A stretch of DNA of 47,500 nt from Glandiceps talaboti (lineage: Eukaryota > Hemichordata > Enteropneusta > Spengelidae): positions 18,897,181-18,944,680 of the forward strand of contig NC_135552.1 of assembly GCF_964340395.1 (NCBI RefSeq), read 5' to 3'. Shown here piece after piece: positions 13,455 to 24,774 of the stretch. Numbering within the stretch: position 1 is the first letter of the stretch; each line of letters starts with the position of its first letter. Made by a program: the position numbers and the translations under genes. The notes beneath the pieces are model-generated. The model worked only from the letters and a program-made list of their open reading frames with translations. It was not told the origin of the DNA and did not search any database.

Positions 13455-16400
13455 ATTACACTATCATAAAAATACTACCTTCTATAACTGACTGCATAGT
13501 GTTAGAATTACTGTAAATTTAAGTACATTCACTGGTATACCTAAATATTTAAAACAAGCATCACCTCATATCATAATCTGTCCTCCCTCTCACCTAATGC
13601 AATAGACTGACTCTACAATCAGTATCTTTGGGTCATACCATGTTTGTAACATAATATGGGGATGACAGGTATGACCAAGACATCAAAGTAACACAATTTG
13701 TCAAGGCAGTTATGTTAATAATTACATTTACAAACAATTGTAAGAATAATATGGTACACATTGTACATACAATATTTATCACATTTTTAAACTGAAAATA
13801 TTTCGATTTCATGTGATTGGCAAGGTCTTAAATTTAATATATTCAAATTCAAAAAGAATTGCACATTTTAATGTGAATGGATTTTTATATAACCCAACCA
13901 AGTGAAGGTTACACTGCAATTCAAATGTTAGGCATTCACTGACTTGTTTAATGCTCTGGAAAAATTAATAAATTTGTAACTTTTGAAAAAAAGTAAATGT
14001 AATCAAGCTAGTCAGGGTGTCTACAAAACCATGAACTTGAATTTGATTGTGACCGTGTTGGTGTATAAGTAACTCGGTGAAAAAAACACCACAATGTAGG
14101 AGTGGACAATTATTTGTCCGAACATTTACATCAAACGACAATAGGCACTGAGAATCACACAGTGAACATTACTGACTGCATTGAAGTACAAGGTGATAAT
14201 CTGATTTACAAATACTTTGCATTGTCTAGTTTTACAATGGCATCAACCAATAAATGCAATGCCATGTACATACAACTGAAAACTACACAGCCAAATGATT
14301 ACAAGCCCTGTTCCACAACTGGGCTGCTACAGTGTTGTAGCATGGTGAAACAGCCATGTAAGAACAGACCAGTTACATGGCTGTGGTTACTATGTTGTAA
14401 CATCAATGTTCAGCAACACTGCAACAGCACTGCTACAGATCTGCTAGACTTTAGTAATGTATAGGTAAGGTATGACACTATTTATGTCACAGAGGGCTTC
14501 TAAAAATAATCTGTCACCACATATCAATGAAATGACTGAAGCATACAGGTAATCGTCAAAGTATTAATTTTGTATTAATAATTGGCCAAATTAGTCAATG
14601 TAACTTTGGAAGAAATCTCACAAGTCTACAATAGCTATCAAATATACAAATCAATAAAGGTAAATAAACAAAACTCTTAAGTAGCTGCCCCTTTCAAAAA
14701 TCCAAAAATCACGACACTTGGTAATATCAGAAAATCACAACACTTGGTTTTGTGAAAGCAGTATACTAGAACACTGTTTTCATACATTAAAGTCGAATGA
14801 GAAAATAAATTACACATCTTGAAAATGGGGAAATATATTAGAAACGACTTATCCAGCAGATTTTTTTTACTGCTGTGTATATCCTTTTAGTGGTCTGAGA
14901 TATAATATAGCACACAAAGTGGATAACTGCTTTCTTCTCATCTTTCTCAAAGAAAATAACCAGGATTATAAACAACAAGGTAACATTTGACAGACATGCT
15001 ACAATTAGTTAAAGTTACTACAAAGACAAACATATATTTGAAGTTTCCAGTGTGTGACATACAATGTTGAGGTCTACAACATGATGATCAGCTGCATTAA
15101 CAACTTGAGAAAACATGACAATATGATTGCACCTGAGTTCTATGTCATAACACATTTACAAATATAACAAATTCACCTGCTAAAAACACACACACACATC
15201 AATATTCACTTCTAACTTAACGAAAATATTCAGTGATCTACACTTTCAGTATAATAATGTATTTGTAATCTATGGATGTTTCACCAATTCTCTATAATAT
15301 TGCTTATTTTTAACTCCTAGTTAGTTGTGCTAAACTTTTGTAAGTAAAACTCAAATGTTTATCCCAAAGACCATGTATTTACCATATGTCAAATCTCTAA
15401 AAATCTTTCAATGATTTTGTAATATTTAGGTCTTGATGAACTTCATTTAGAGTCTTTCCTAGTCCTAGCCTGGTAAGCTATCACTTATCTACAACATGCA
15501 TTATAGAAATACACAAGAAAACTTGAAGTTGAACCCACAGTCTATTTTCTTAGAATCATTATGCTTGGGTTACATGTGCAAATTTACACATTAGCCTGCA
15601 CACTAATACAGTGTGTGGTGATCCTCTCTGAGAATTTAAAATGTTACCACTGTGATTGTTTACTATACTGTATACCATTTGGTACACAGAAAATAACCCT
15701 CTAAGGGTTACCAAGTCATTCATAAAGACAACACTTAAATTTCATCCTCAATCAAATAGAATGTACTACATTGCCATATACTGATACAGATTGTGATCAA
15801 CAGTGCAAAGCAATAGTGCACCCTCCACTGAAACTTTGAAAGACAACAGTTTGTTGTTGTGCATCAAAATGATATAAACTAAATTTTCTTGTGAATCACC
15901 ACATAGTAAGAGATAAGGTGAACACCAAATTTGATGGGTCACAAGAAATTGTTGTCAAATTGGCTTAGAGGGCAAACTGTGCCACAATATAGCAGTCAAC
16001 ATCCATGCATTTATCTTAATCGCAAATATGACGATACATTGATTGTGTTTACTGACCATCCAAATAATTTAACTGTTGTCATATACCTTAATCAAACCAA
16101 TCAACTCACTGATGCATGTGTATACATCATATCATTCTTATACAGCAGATAAGTGTACTGACTCTGGAAACACTATTCATCTCCACTCTTAGTGTGTTGA
16201 CAGTCAAAATTGTGGATGTCAAACAAATTCCTATCCAGTATGATCTTAACATTGGGATATAAAATATAAAATGTGAACTTTCTATTTCCTTGGTATTAAA
16301 GCATGGGATTATATGGTAATCATTCCAGCATTTATGGAATGTACCATTTTTCATTACATTTCCTCATGATTGGCTTATCAATGACACCAATAATGACTTT

Positions 16401-17470
16401 CGGAAAGGACAGAAATTTGTGAAACACCAAACAATGAAAAGCCACAGTAGTTTTTGATTCACTGGCAGTATTCTTGCACAAAGATTAACTGCTCTGTACT
16501 TTTATGCGATGCCTTTCAGACTCAGTACCATACAAGGTACACTGAAAGATTCATCGTTGCTTTTATACATATCTAGTAGAGGAGTGGGCTGTCATGTTTC
16601 CTCTTTATGTAACTAGTAGTGGAGCGGTGGTTACATAAACAGAAACGGTGAGAAATCATTCAATTTACCAAGTAAAAAGAAATATTATAATTCTCAACAA
16701 ACTATTCAACATTCTCATGAATTCTTTTATGCTATCAAACAACCAATGTTGAAACTGGAATCAACAAGCTTTTGTTTCAAACTTTGCACAAAGAGATCAC
16801 ATCACGGTTGGCATATTATACTACATGTATTTGCATTACATTAACATGCTGAACAAGATATACATTTATAAACTTGTACAAATTGAAAACATGGTAGACA
16901 TCACACAATGGAAACACTAACACACTAAATTTGATAATATGTACATCATTTTTGTAGTTATTTTGTAATACACTGTTGGTATTTTAAGTACTGTTATTTT
17001 CATGTTGAGAATGTAGCTCTGGAAGAAGAGACATACTGGTGATAGTGGTAGCAGGGAGGGGTGTGTATGATAAGGTTTCATGAACTTCATGCATTACTAT
17101 AGTACATACAGTGTACAGCTTAGGATTATTGGGCTGGTTTTAACTGGCTTCATATTTCCCCAGATGTTTGTAAATGATTATGTATCCATCTTCCTTACAA
17201 AGAAGAAGTTGTGTTCCTGAAGATGCAAGATTGAATCTAAGAAAAAGATCTGTAGTTTTTAACAAACTTGTGTACTCATTGGTCAAGTTCATTTTGGAAC
17301 ACCGATATTTACCAATCAGAAGAAAGCTTATATAATCTTCATCCTGCTAAACATGGACCCGACGCTTCTTTTACCCATCAGATGGCTCAGAGGGACAAGC
17401 ACAGATCTCAGTCATTGACATTTACAAAACTCAGTCCATATAAATGTATTCACTTTCCATATTCGAAGAA

Positions 17471-17489
17471 AGGTCAAAGGTCAAGGTCA
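17471..17489 (+). promoter_or_regulatory. Triple AGGTCA nuclear-receptor half-site array
   Basis: Three half-sites, each exactly AGGTCA, at 17471, 17478 and 17484. They form a DR1 followed by a DR0 and include the extended half-site TCAAGGTCA used by ERR and FTZ-F1 type receptors. They lie 14 bases past the stop of the 98-residue membrane-protein gene. Confidence 0.45.
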
Positions 17490-17502
17490 CATATATGTGA
17501 TG

Positions 17503-17700
17503 TTATTCCTGGTGGTCATCATCTCCATCATCTGTTATCAAAATTTCAGAGTATCGGATGTCTTCTCGGTTGTACTTGTTGGCAGTGACTTTTTGATACA
17601 GTGCCCTCACTGATACCACTAAACCCACGATAATGATGATGATGGCAAGTACAATACCTGCAATGGCACGAGGTGTCAGCTGGGATATCACAGTTGGATG
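17503..17700 (-). CDS. Exon 2 of the 98-residue membrane protein
   Basis: Codes residues 34-98 (HPTVISQLTPRAIAG...) through the transmembrane helix to the stop. The acceptor is TTTCCAG before CATCCA, in phase 0. Confidence 0.75.
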   Translation of the reverse strand, partial: HPTVISQLTPRAIAGIVLAIIIIIVGLVVSVRALYQKVTANKYNREDIRYSEILITDDGDDDHQE

Positions 17701-20110
17701 CTGGAAATTTAAAACACATAAACATCATTTATAGTTGCTCAGGATAATCAAATAATCAAGGTTTGCATGGTTATATATCTTTGATACTGTGGGCTGGGCT
17801 GGGGTGGAGTGGAGAGTGGCAGTGGTTGGGAGTGTGATGTGTGAGCTTTAATACCATGGGGGTGGAGTGGGGTGCACGGTGGGGGTTGATGGATGTGGTA
17901 TGTTATGTTGTGTGTGTGTGGTTATGTATCTATTAATACTGCAGGGTTGGGGTTGGTGGATGGAATGTGTTGTCTGTCTATGTGTTAATATTGCTTGCAC
18001 AATAACCAATGCAGATAATCATAATGCATACATATACTTTCTAAACTCAATTTGATGTAGTGTTTTGTAGGCCTTTTCGTGCAAATCAATCAATTATTAT
18101 GCTTGCCTTATGAATATTTACTCATAATATCTTCCTTCTCTCTTCTTGTTATATTTTAAAACATTCACAAAATCAACCCAACCAATTCTAGGTATTAAAA
18201 CATGTTACTGTCACAATAACATGTTATAATGAAGGTGTATGGTATAACTTAATAATAAAAACATGACAATATTAATAAAGTTAGTAATTCTCTAGCAATT
18301 AGTTTATGTTATTGATTTTTATATTACCATCTCAATGCGGTGGCAAATGTGTAAAACTGTTTAACACCAATAAAACAAATCTGCATGACTCTATGCAATT
18401 ATTTTATGAACATCATTTCTATCCTGTTACATCAATAATAACATTTCAATTACTTTTCTAAAATTCTCAAACAAATATTCATGAATGTATGTATTTTTAA
18501 GCTTGTGTGAATGCTAAAAATTCTATGTAGAGTATTTTTGTGTGGATGCTAATAACTCTATGTAGAGTATTTTTGTGTGGATACTAATAACTCTATGTAG
18601 AGTATTTTTGTGTGGATGCTAATAATTCTATGTAGAGTATTTTTGTGTGGATGCTAATAATTCTATGTAGAGTATTTTTGTGTGGATGTTGATAAATCTA
18701 TTCATAGTATTTTTGTGAACTGGTTTCACTGGAATTAATTATAGTACATTTTCAATATATTCCATGACCTAAACTGTTACCTAGCAACCACTTGATGGTA
18801 ACAGAATTTGTCTCACTGAACTGTTGAATGTTTGGATATCCCAATGAGACTAATAGAGTGGCCTTCAAAATATCAATGTTTACCCTATCAATGAATATGA
18901 TTGATCTAGAGTGTAAACATGGATGTACTGTTTAATAATACAATATACTACATCCATGCATAGTGTAAAATACTAAGCTGGGTTTTGAGATAGACACATT
19001 TCTGGTTTCTGGGTGACAAAACCTGTAATCTGTTGGAAATGTCAATAAATAAACACAGTGGAAACATGGTGTGTGTGACCATGGATGTTTTATACATATA
19101 ATACATCCATGGTGTGACCTACAAGTCTAAAAGCTATATTATACCTAGTTGTAAGTAAGTATTTGAACAGAAAATATGGAATTTAAAAGCGAGTCATTCT
19201 ATGCATCTATATAATACTGTTTCTGCAGTGCTCAAATTAAAGTCAAGAATCACTGTTATTTTCCTCAATTTTTCATATATAGAGCTTTTGCAGGTAGAAT
19301 GATATAATTCTCTAATATTTTCACCATTCAGCTGGAAAATGCTTGTGATATTTTAAGTGGGTTGTCACTACTTGAGCACTCGTCTTTGACTCATTGTGAC
19401 AAGGCATGTCACTCGTTGACAACTGACAGAGCAAAGAAAAATATCAGGGAACATTATATTTACTAGACAAAAAATGTCGTGTTTACTTAAACTTGGATGA
19501 CATTTTGACATGTGACTGCTACTGTTTTGAGGACTACCTATCCTGCTTGCTGACAGTGCACGGTCTAGATTATTGACATGAAGGGACGACTTACTGGAGT
19601 ATGCAAGCGGGACTAACTAAGGACTACCATGATAAATAAAATTTAAAAATGTGTAAGTCACTGTTATGCATAGCTATAGGGACGAGATACTAATTTCAGT
19701 TGATTTCGATGCAGATATTTTGACATTTTTTTTTACATACCACAGAATTTATACCTTTCTCATGTCTTGTCAAATCAAACAACTGAATTTCTAGGCAAAA
19801 ATAGGTAAACCCACAGTCCACAGGACAAAAATTATGAGTATTCGTCAAAAATAATATATACATACCCATCAAATGAGCCATCCCGTAAGTCATGCCATTA
19901 ACCCCAGTCAAATTATCACTTAGACAGGGTCAATTACTAGTACGCTTAGACAATATTAAATATTCATAATGCCTTTTAATTACATTGCAATTTTGATAGC
20001 TGTTAGCTTACCTCTGTTGATGGGACAGCGACGTCTTCTATATCTGCCCTAACACTAGCGACACTCGTGTCGTTAGACGTCGCTAGTAAATGTCTCAGTG
20101 TATCTTTCAT
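17503..20110 (-). CDS. Uncharacterised 98-residue single-pass membrane protein, two exons
   Basis: Joining 20110-20012 and 17700-17503 on the minus strand gives a 98-residue protein I do not recognise. Residues 1-44 are polar with one sequon (N13-D-T). Residues 45-64 are a hydrophobic helix rich in Ile and Val. The tail begins RALYQK, contains the tyrosine sorting-type motif Y83-S-E-I, and ends in an acidic cluster (TDDGDDDHQE). Basic residues just after the helix predict the tail in the cytosol and the N-terminus outside; no cleavable signal peptide is seen. The donor is GTAAGC, the acceptor TTTCCAG, and the intron is in phase 0. The ATG has A at -3 and an in-frame TAA five codons upstream, which fixes the start. 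The intron is 2.3 kb. The model rests on splice phase, the membrane helix and the charge pattern, without homology. Confidence 0.72.
17772..17995. repeat. G-rich, loosely tandem segment in the intron
   Basis: Three diverged modules, each starting with a 'TTTAATACC/TATTAATACTG' type block followed by GGGGTGGAGTGG or GGGTTGGGGTTGG. The plus strand is strongly G-rich. Confidence 0.5.
18496..18716. repeat. 35-bp minisatellite, about six units
   Basis: AGTATTTTTG recurs at 18531, 18566, 18601, 18636, 18671 and 18706, exactly 35 bases apart. Units carry the near-palindrome ACTCTATGTAGAGT. It is intronic to the 98-residue membrane protein gene. Confidence 0.95.
18918..18958. repeat. Small hairpin with ACATCCATG arms
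   Basis: Arms CATGGATGTA and TACATCCATG around a 21-base AT-rich loop. A related hairpin is at 19079. Confidence 0.6.
19079..19112. repeat. Small hairpin with ACATCCATGG arms
   Basis: Arms CCATGGATGT and ACATCCATGG around a 14-base loop. It shares arm sequence with the hairpin at 18918. Confidence 0.6.
20012..20110 (-). CDS. Exon 1 of the 98-residue membrane protein
   Basis: Codes residues 1-33 (MKDTLRHLLATSNDTS...VPSTE). It ends at donor GAG/GTAAGC in phase 0, matching exon 2. Confidence 0.72.
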
Positions 20111-20441
20111 TTTTCCTCCAATTTAACCAACTGTACAATGTCCTTTCTACGTATTCCTATGAACTCATTTGAGCCACCATTCATCCACAGTTATAACCTC
20201 AAAACTACGGCTGACCACTGTGTGAGCCTTCCGTTGAACTGGAGTGGAAAAAACCAACGCTGTTTACGTGTACAGAAAACCTCAAATCTGTGTAGACGTC
20301 TGTAAAACATAGGCTGGGAGGACAAAGAACTGAAACAACATTTGATATATTCTGGTTACAGTCCAAAACCAAAACCAAACTAAAGATAAAATTGACAGAA
20401 TCTCTCGAAGGGTACTTGCTTCCTGTCTTCCTTCATAGAAT

Positions 20442-20490
20442 CGGCCATCTTAACTAAATGGTTCTTGACCTAGTGAGGGCGCACTATATA
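20442..20490 (-). promoter_or_regulatory. Candidate TATA/YY1 core promoter
   Basis: Reading the minus strand, TATATA (20490-20485) is followed after about 35 bases by AAGATGGCCG (20451-20442), a good YY1-type element of the kind that overlaps transcription starts. Transcription from about 20460 would give a 350-base leader for the 98-residue membrane-protein gene. The ATG inside the YY1 motif (20448) opens an upstream frame of 22 codons that stops before the main ATG. Confidence 0.4.
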
Positions 20491-20796
20491 ATTCATAAAA
20501 CGTACATCGCATCGCTGTGTTACTCCGATCCGATGGTACATGGTAGTCAAAAGGTAGCCACATAAAAGTATATTTGGGATGGAGGATTATGTGTGTAGCA
20601 GAACTGAGCCAATAATAATTTTTTTCAGCCATTATGGCAGCTCAACCTTTTGTTTTCATGAGCAATTTTTCATTATGAGATATATTTTCTTTTCTCTTCA
20701 CCTCAATGAAATATATTTTTGTTGCAGTGAACATCTACAACCTTGTCAATAAAATGGCTGTTTTTTATAGTCAAATTGGTTGCTAAAATTTAATAA

Positions 20797-21090
20797 GAAC
20801 ACACAATGTCTTTTTTCTCAAATCGAGTCTTTCAACCATGGCACAGCTTACCAGACAATGTATTAAATGTACCAACTATAAACTCTTTCAAGTCAAGATT
20901 GGACAGACATTGGAGTGCAAAACCATTTCTCTATGATGATTCTATCGATCCATACTTCCAATACCGTCGTACAGGAAAATATGCACTGGACTGATTTCAC
21001 TATGTAACATTCTATGGAACTATGAACAGGTCATTGACCTACAACATATGTATAATATGATGATATGATGATGATGATGATGATAATACA
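20797..21090 (+). mobile_element. 3' end of a non-LTR retrotransposon (LINE), 5'-truncated
   Basis: A fragment holding the extreme C-terminus of a reverse-transcriptase ORF, a short 3' tail and a terminal (ATG/GAT)n tract at about 21058-21085. A simple-repeat tail after the ORF is typical of CR1/L2-like LINE ends. The rest of the element is absent, as expected for an incomplete insertion. Confidence 0.7.
20806..20994 (+). pseudogene. LINE reverse-transcriptase ORF, C-terminal remnant
   Basis: The translated frame begins SFFSNRVFQPWHSLPDNV and continues VPTINSFKSRLDRHW. This matches the well-known C-terminal signature of LINE ORF2 proteins (FFSxRVhxxWNxLPxxVVxxxxxxxFKxxLDxxW). A stop lies four codons upstream of the ATG, and the catalytic domains are missing, so it is not functional. 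Confidence 0.75.
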
Positions 21091-23784
21091 AGTTGAAGGA
21101 AACATTAAAATTACGAAAATGAAACAAATTGACTATTTATTGGGATAAATAGATAACGACAAGACACAAGTTCTGCATTATACAATTACATTTTTAATAA
21201 AAATTCATATCATGTGGTATTTGAGCGGATACATACAACACCAAAGAGAGAAACAGATTCTGTTGTAAGTTACAAAATAAAGCTGGACAAAATGACACGT
21301 TTTTTTCTGAGGAATTCGTTAAATCTCCATTAATTATCAAAATCTGTGGGAGTGCTACCTTCACACATACTTTGTTTTATAACATTGCTGTATTTAAAAT
21401 CTTTGTAGTGAAACTGTAAGTCACTTGAAAAACAAAACAAAAATTGGTACTGCTTGTCAAGTTGCTTCTCAGCAAGGAGAATTTCTTTGCTACAATAAAG
21501 CAAAACTATAACATTAAACGTTGTTACAACTTTGTTTTTACAATTTCAATCATCCTGACACTACTTGATGCTAAAACAACATTCATGCTTTCCCCTCCTA
21601 ACTGTTGCTAGCGGTTACGATAATGAATAATTACAAAATGTAAATTCTGATTTATTATTAATTCAATACCTGTTATCTGACAGAGCGATGCAAGTTGGCA
21701 CAGACCCTATGGCTAACAATGACATAAAAACGCTATAAAACGTATCTCTTACATTGTAGAAGTTTGCAGATACGTCATCTTTCGTAATGGATGGCACCAT
21801 GAACAGTTAAAATACGTTAAAATACAAACTAAAAGTACACAGCCCAAAAACAAATGCACCATCGTAAAACACAACAGAAATTAGATAAATATTATCAAAT
21901 GGAATTGAATAAATTGAGTTTTCATGATATGTAAGAATAGATAGTTTGAAGCTATGGTCAACATCAAAATAGTCCCCCCCCCCACCCAACCCCTACACCC
22001 CATCCCAAATCACGAGTTATGACATTGCAACTCTACTATGCTTGTCATGATTAGTATATTTATGAATAAAATGATTTACAATAAGAGTGGCAAAATATAA
22101 AGCACTATAATGTACATTTAGTTGCTACTTCAGAAAACTTACTGTAAATTTAACTAAATGCTACAATGATAACCAATCTGATTTGCTACCATAGCAACCA
22201 GATTGTATAGAGTGGTCTGCCTTTGGATTTTCTATGTTTGACATGAGCATGAATTAATTTAGATTTTTTTTTCTCTGACAGACTGATCACTTTATTTGTT
22301 AAAAGGTTCAACAAAAAGTAATGTTACATGATTCTTTTAAAAACAGTAAACAAATTTAACTCCTATCACAGCAAACACTGACAAGTGAACAATGAGTTTA
22401 TGATGATAAGAATATACAAAACTGACAACACACATATATAGTTTATGAAAAAAAATATTTATACCTTTGAATAATCAAGCTAGTTATTTGGACTATCTCA
22501 TTTTTTTAAAACACAAACTATAATATTAGTATTTCTAAGCCAACAACTACTTGCTACTGGAACTGAAAGTTAAAATAGTAGGCACATATGATTTGTGTTA
22601 TTAACATGTCTCTAAACAAACCCTACTGGAGTATTTGCTACAGATAGCACAAACAAACAAACATGATTCACTCAACAGGTCTCTGCAAACTGTCAGAAAC
22701 ATTTAGAGTTTTTTTTTTTACAAAGAAAATATCTAAAATATCTAAAAACATTTGCTTATATAATTGTATGCTGAACTTATCACATTCAAAGTGATCTATC
22801 CTGCCATGCTAAATCACCCCATCAATCTATCTATCCATCCATCCATATATCCACCTGAAACTTCCCTGTCATGGTTTTGCTTGTCAGGATCTTCAACCAA
22901 CCCATCGGAATATCCAATTTAGTAAATCATACAATGTAAATAATAATGGGGAAAGGTTGGTCTATGGCTGGAGGGATGATAAAAGCTGGTGTATGGCTGG
23001 AGGGACAATTAAGGATGGTGTATGGCTGGAGGGACAATAAAATCATATTCATATAACTATCACTGAAGAGGAGGCAAAATGTATTGTATGTCTCGCTAAA
23101 AAAAAATTACATGTTTTTTTTAGTATATGTCCAAATATACCATCAATGCACTATGCTGGTGAGTGCAAATCATGCCTTGACAGTGTCAACGATGTAATAA
23201 GGTTGATTATACAATGTTATAGATCATATGCATCTATTGACTCTAAATCTATCTAGCTCCTGCTTGGAGATAAAACTACAGTACCAGCTTGGGTACTACT
23301 GCAAGCACTACCTTACAAAGGCTGCTAGCTATTTCTATAGCTTCTTTTGTCAAAATTCAAAAAAATCTAATTTCTATAGAAGCGTGCATAAGTGCAGGAT
23401 TTTGACTTTGCAGAAAAATATTGCATCTAAAATGTTAAAAATAATGATATTATAATTGTATTCAAAAACCAAGATGAATGGGAAATTATTACATAGTCAA
23501 TATCAAGTAAGTTTAAAATTTGTAATAAGTCTGTAGCAAGGCAGTGAAAAGCTGCTAGCTTTGCTAAAACTGGGCGCTAAAATAACTAAATTAAAATGTT
23601 GAAAAATACAGGTTAAAATTAACAAGATGATAACAGACAAAAGACGGCCGCTCTGTATACAAATTTCTAAAATTCTCATCCCTGAATCAGAATTGTTGTC
23701 ATGATTTTATATTAAAAGAAAATACATCTAAACGAACATTTACAAATCTTGATGCTCTGGATATTGAGGAGAGCTTTAGTTTCA
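21091..23784. other. Intergenic stretch, no gene seen
   Basis: AT-rich sequence with a C-rich patch at 21975-22010 and one 29-bp minisatellite listed separately. No supportable coding sequence. Confidence 0.5.
22950..23040. repeat. 29-bp tandem repeat, three units
   Basis: TATGGCTGGAGGGA occurs at 22963, 22992 and 23021, exactly 29 bases apart. Confidence 0.9.
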
Positions 23785-23944
23785 TGACCTCTGACCTTGT
23801 GAACTCTGACCCTGCCAGAATTTGTATCTTTGAACTTTCACTTTCACTGAAGATTTTTGTGACGACCTCTCCCCCATCAACTCTGACCCTGTCAGAATTT
23901 TTCATAAACTCTGACATCATTAGTATTCAAATGAACTTTGACCC
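23785..23944 (-). promoter_or_regulatory. Dense nuclear-receptor direct-repeat cluster
   Basis: At 23785-23812 four half-sites lie in the same orientation: TGACCT, TGACCT, TGAACT and TGACCC with spacers of 1, 2 and 1 bases (a DR1-DR2-DR1 series on the minus strand). At 23932-23944 TGAACT-T-TGACCC reads GGGTCAAAGTTCA on the minus strand, a classic HNF4/RXR-type DR1. A weaker TGACCC site lies near 23884. Binding is not shown. Confidence 0.45.
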
Positions 23945-24277
23945 CCAGAACAAACAAACATTGGTAGATAGATTCAAGGCATTTTATACTTGTCATGGTG
24001 TTACAGAAATTGGCGAAATACTAGCAGACACTTGTTGTGGTTTCACTATCTGAATGATAGCTTGAAATAGTGTGACCAAGATATATCTCTAGGCTAGTGA
24101 AATATGGGCTTTAAATCAACCAGAATCTTACAAATATGTTTGTGTATGTTTGTTCATCAGGACCAGAAAGCTACCAATATCTATACAAATGCAATTGTTT
24201 GTTCCAAAATGTGAAACTCATATTATATGTTTACAGTCATGGATCAACAAGTGTACAATTTCACTTGCACCATGAAG

Positions 24278-24303
24278 TAAACAAACAAACAAACAAACAA
24301 ACA
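24278..24303. repeat. (AAAC)n microsatellite
   Basis: Six copies of the tetranucleotide. Confidence 0.9.
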
Positions 24304-24768
24304 ATGTCTTATCTTAGCTTTCTCTCGAGACTCCAACGTTCTAATATTCTTAGTTTTGATTTCTGACCAAATATAGCTGGTTCTCTTAGTTTTGACATCA
24401 ACTTGGCATTAAACACAACTACGAAATAAACAAGAGAACAGGGAGAAAATTTCAATATTGTTACCCCGAAGGTGCCAATTTCCAGGCCCTATAATATCTC
24501 ATTACCATTTCAGAGAAAATTTCACTTGAAATCTATTTCAAATCATATTTATAATGTCACATATTATGGGATAGTAATTAGATGTGATCAAATAATTTAG
24601 GATTAATTTTCAAATATCAAATAATTTTAAATAATTTCCCAACAGCAGAATGGGTAGAAACTCATTGTTTTCGATTATTGTGAGTTTGGACATTACATTA
24701 GATATTAGAATAGAATTATTAAATGTAGTTGTATAGCCCTCGATATCAAACTGATTTGAAAAAGTCTG

Positions 24769-24774
24769 TTTATT
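24769..24774 (-). terminator. EPB41L5: Possible EPB41L5 polyadenylation signal
   Basis: AATAAA on the minus strand, the first canonical hexamer I noticed past the EPB41L5 stop. It implies a 3' untranslated region of about 1.2 kb. It is not confirmed. Confidence 0.3.

Larger units (their letters stand above)
10459..17470. other. Long stretch without coding evidence; possible extended 3' UTR
   Basis: Apart from the minisatellite, the MITE and the CTCF-like motif listed separately, there is no supportable gene. The longest frame (14102-14464, plus) is low in complexity and lacks domain features. Minus-strand AATAAA hexamers occur at 13090-13095 and 10821-10826 (TTTATT on the plus strand). Part of this stretch could therefore be a very long 3' untranslated region of the gene ending at 17503, but that is inference only. 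Confidence 0.4.

Noticed and set aside
14102-14464. 120-codon plus-strand frame
   Set aside because: No domain, no splice partner, and the sequence consists partly of shuffled CTGTTGCAGTG-like fragments. Treated as chance.
23784-24053. 89-codon plus-strand frame
   Set aside because: Its sequence is explained by repeated TGACC half-site wording (Ser-Asp-Leu/Pro repeats). No protein features.
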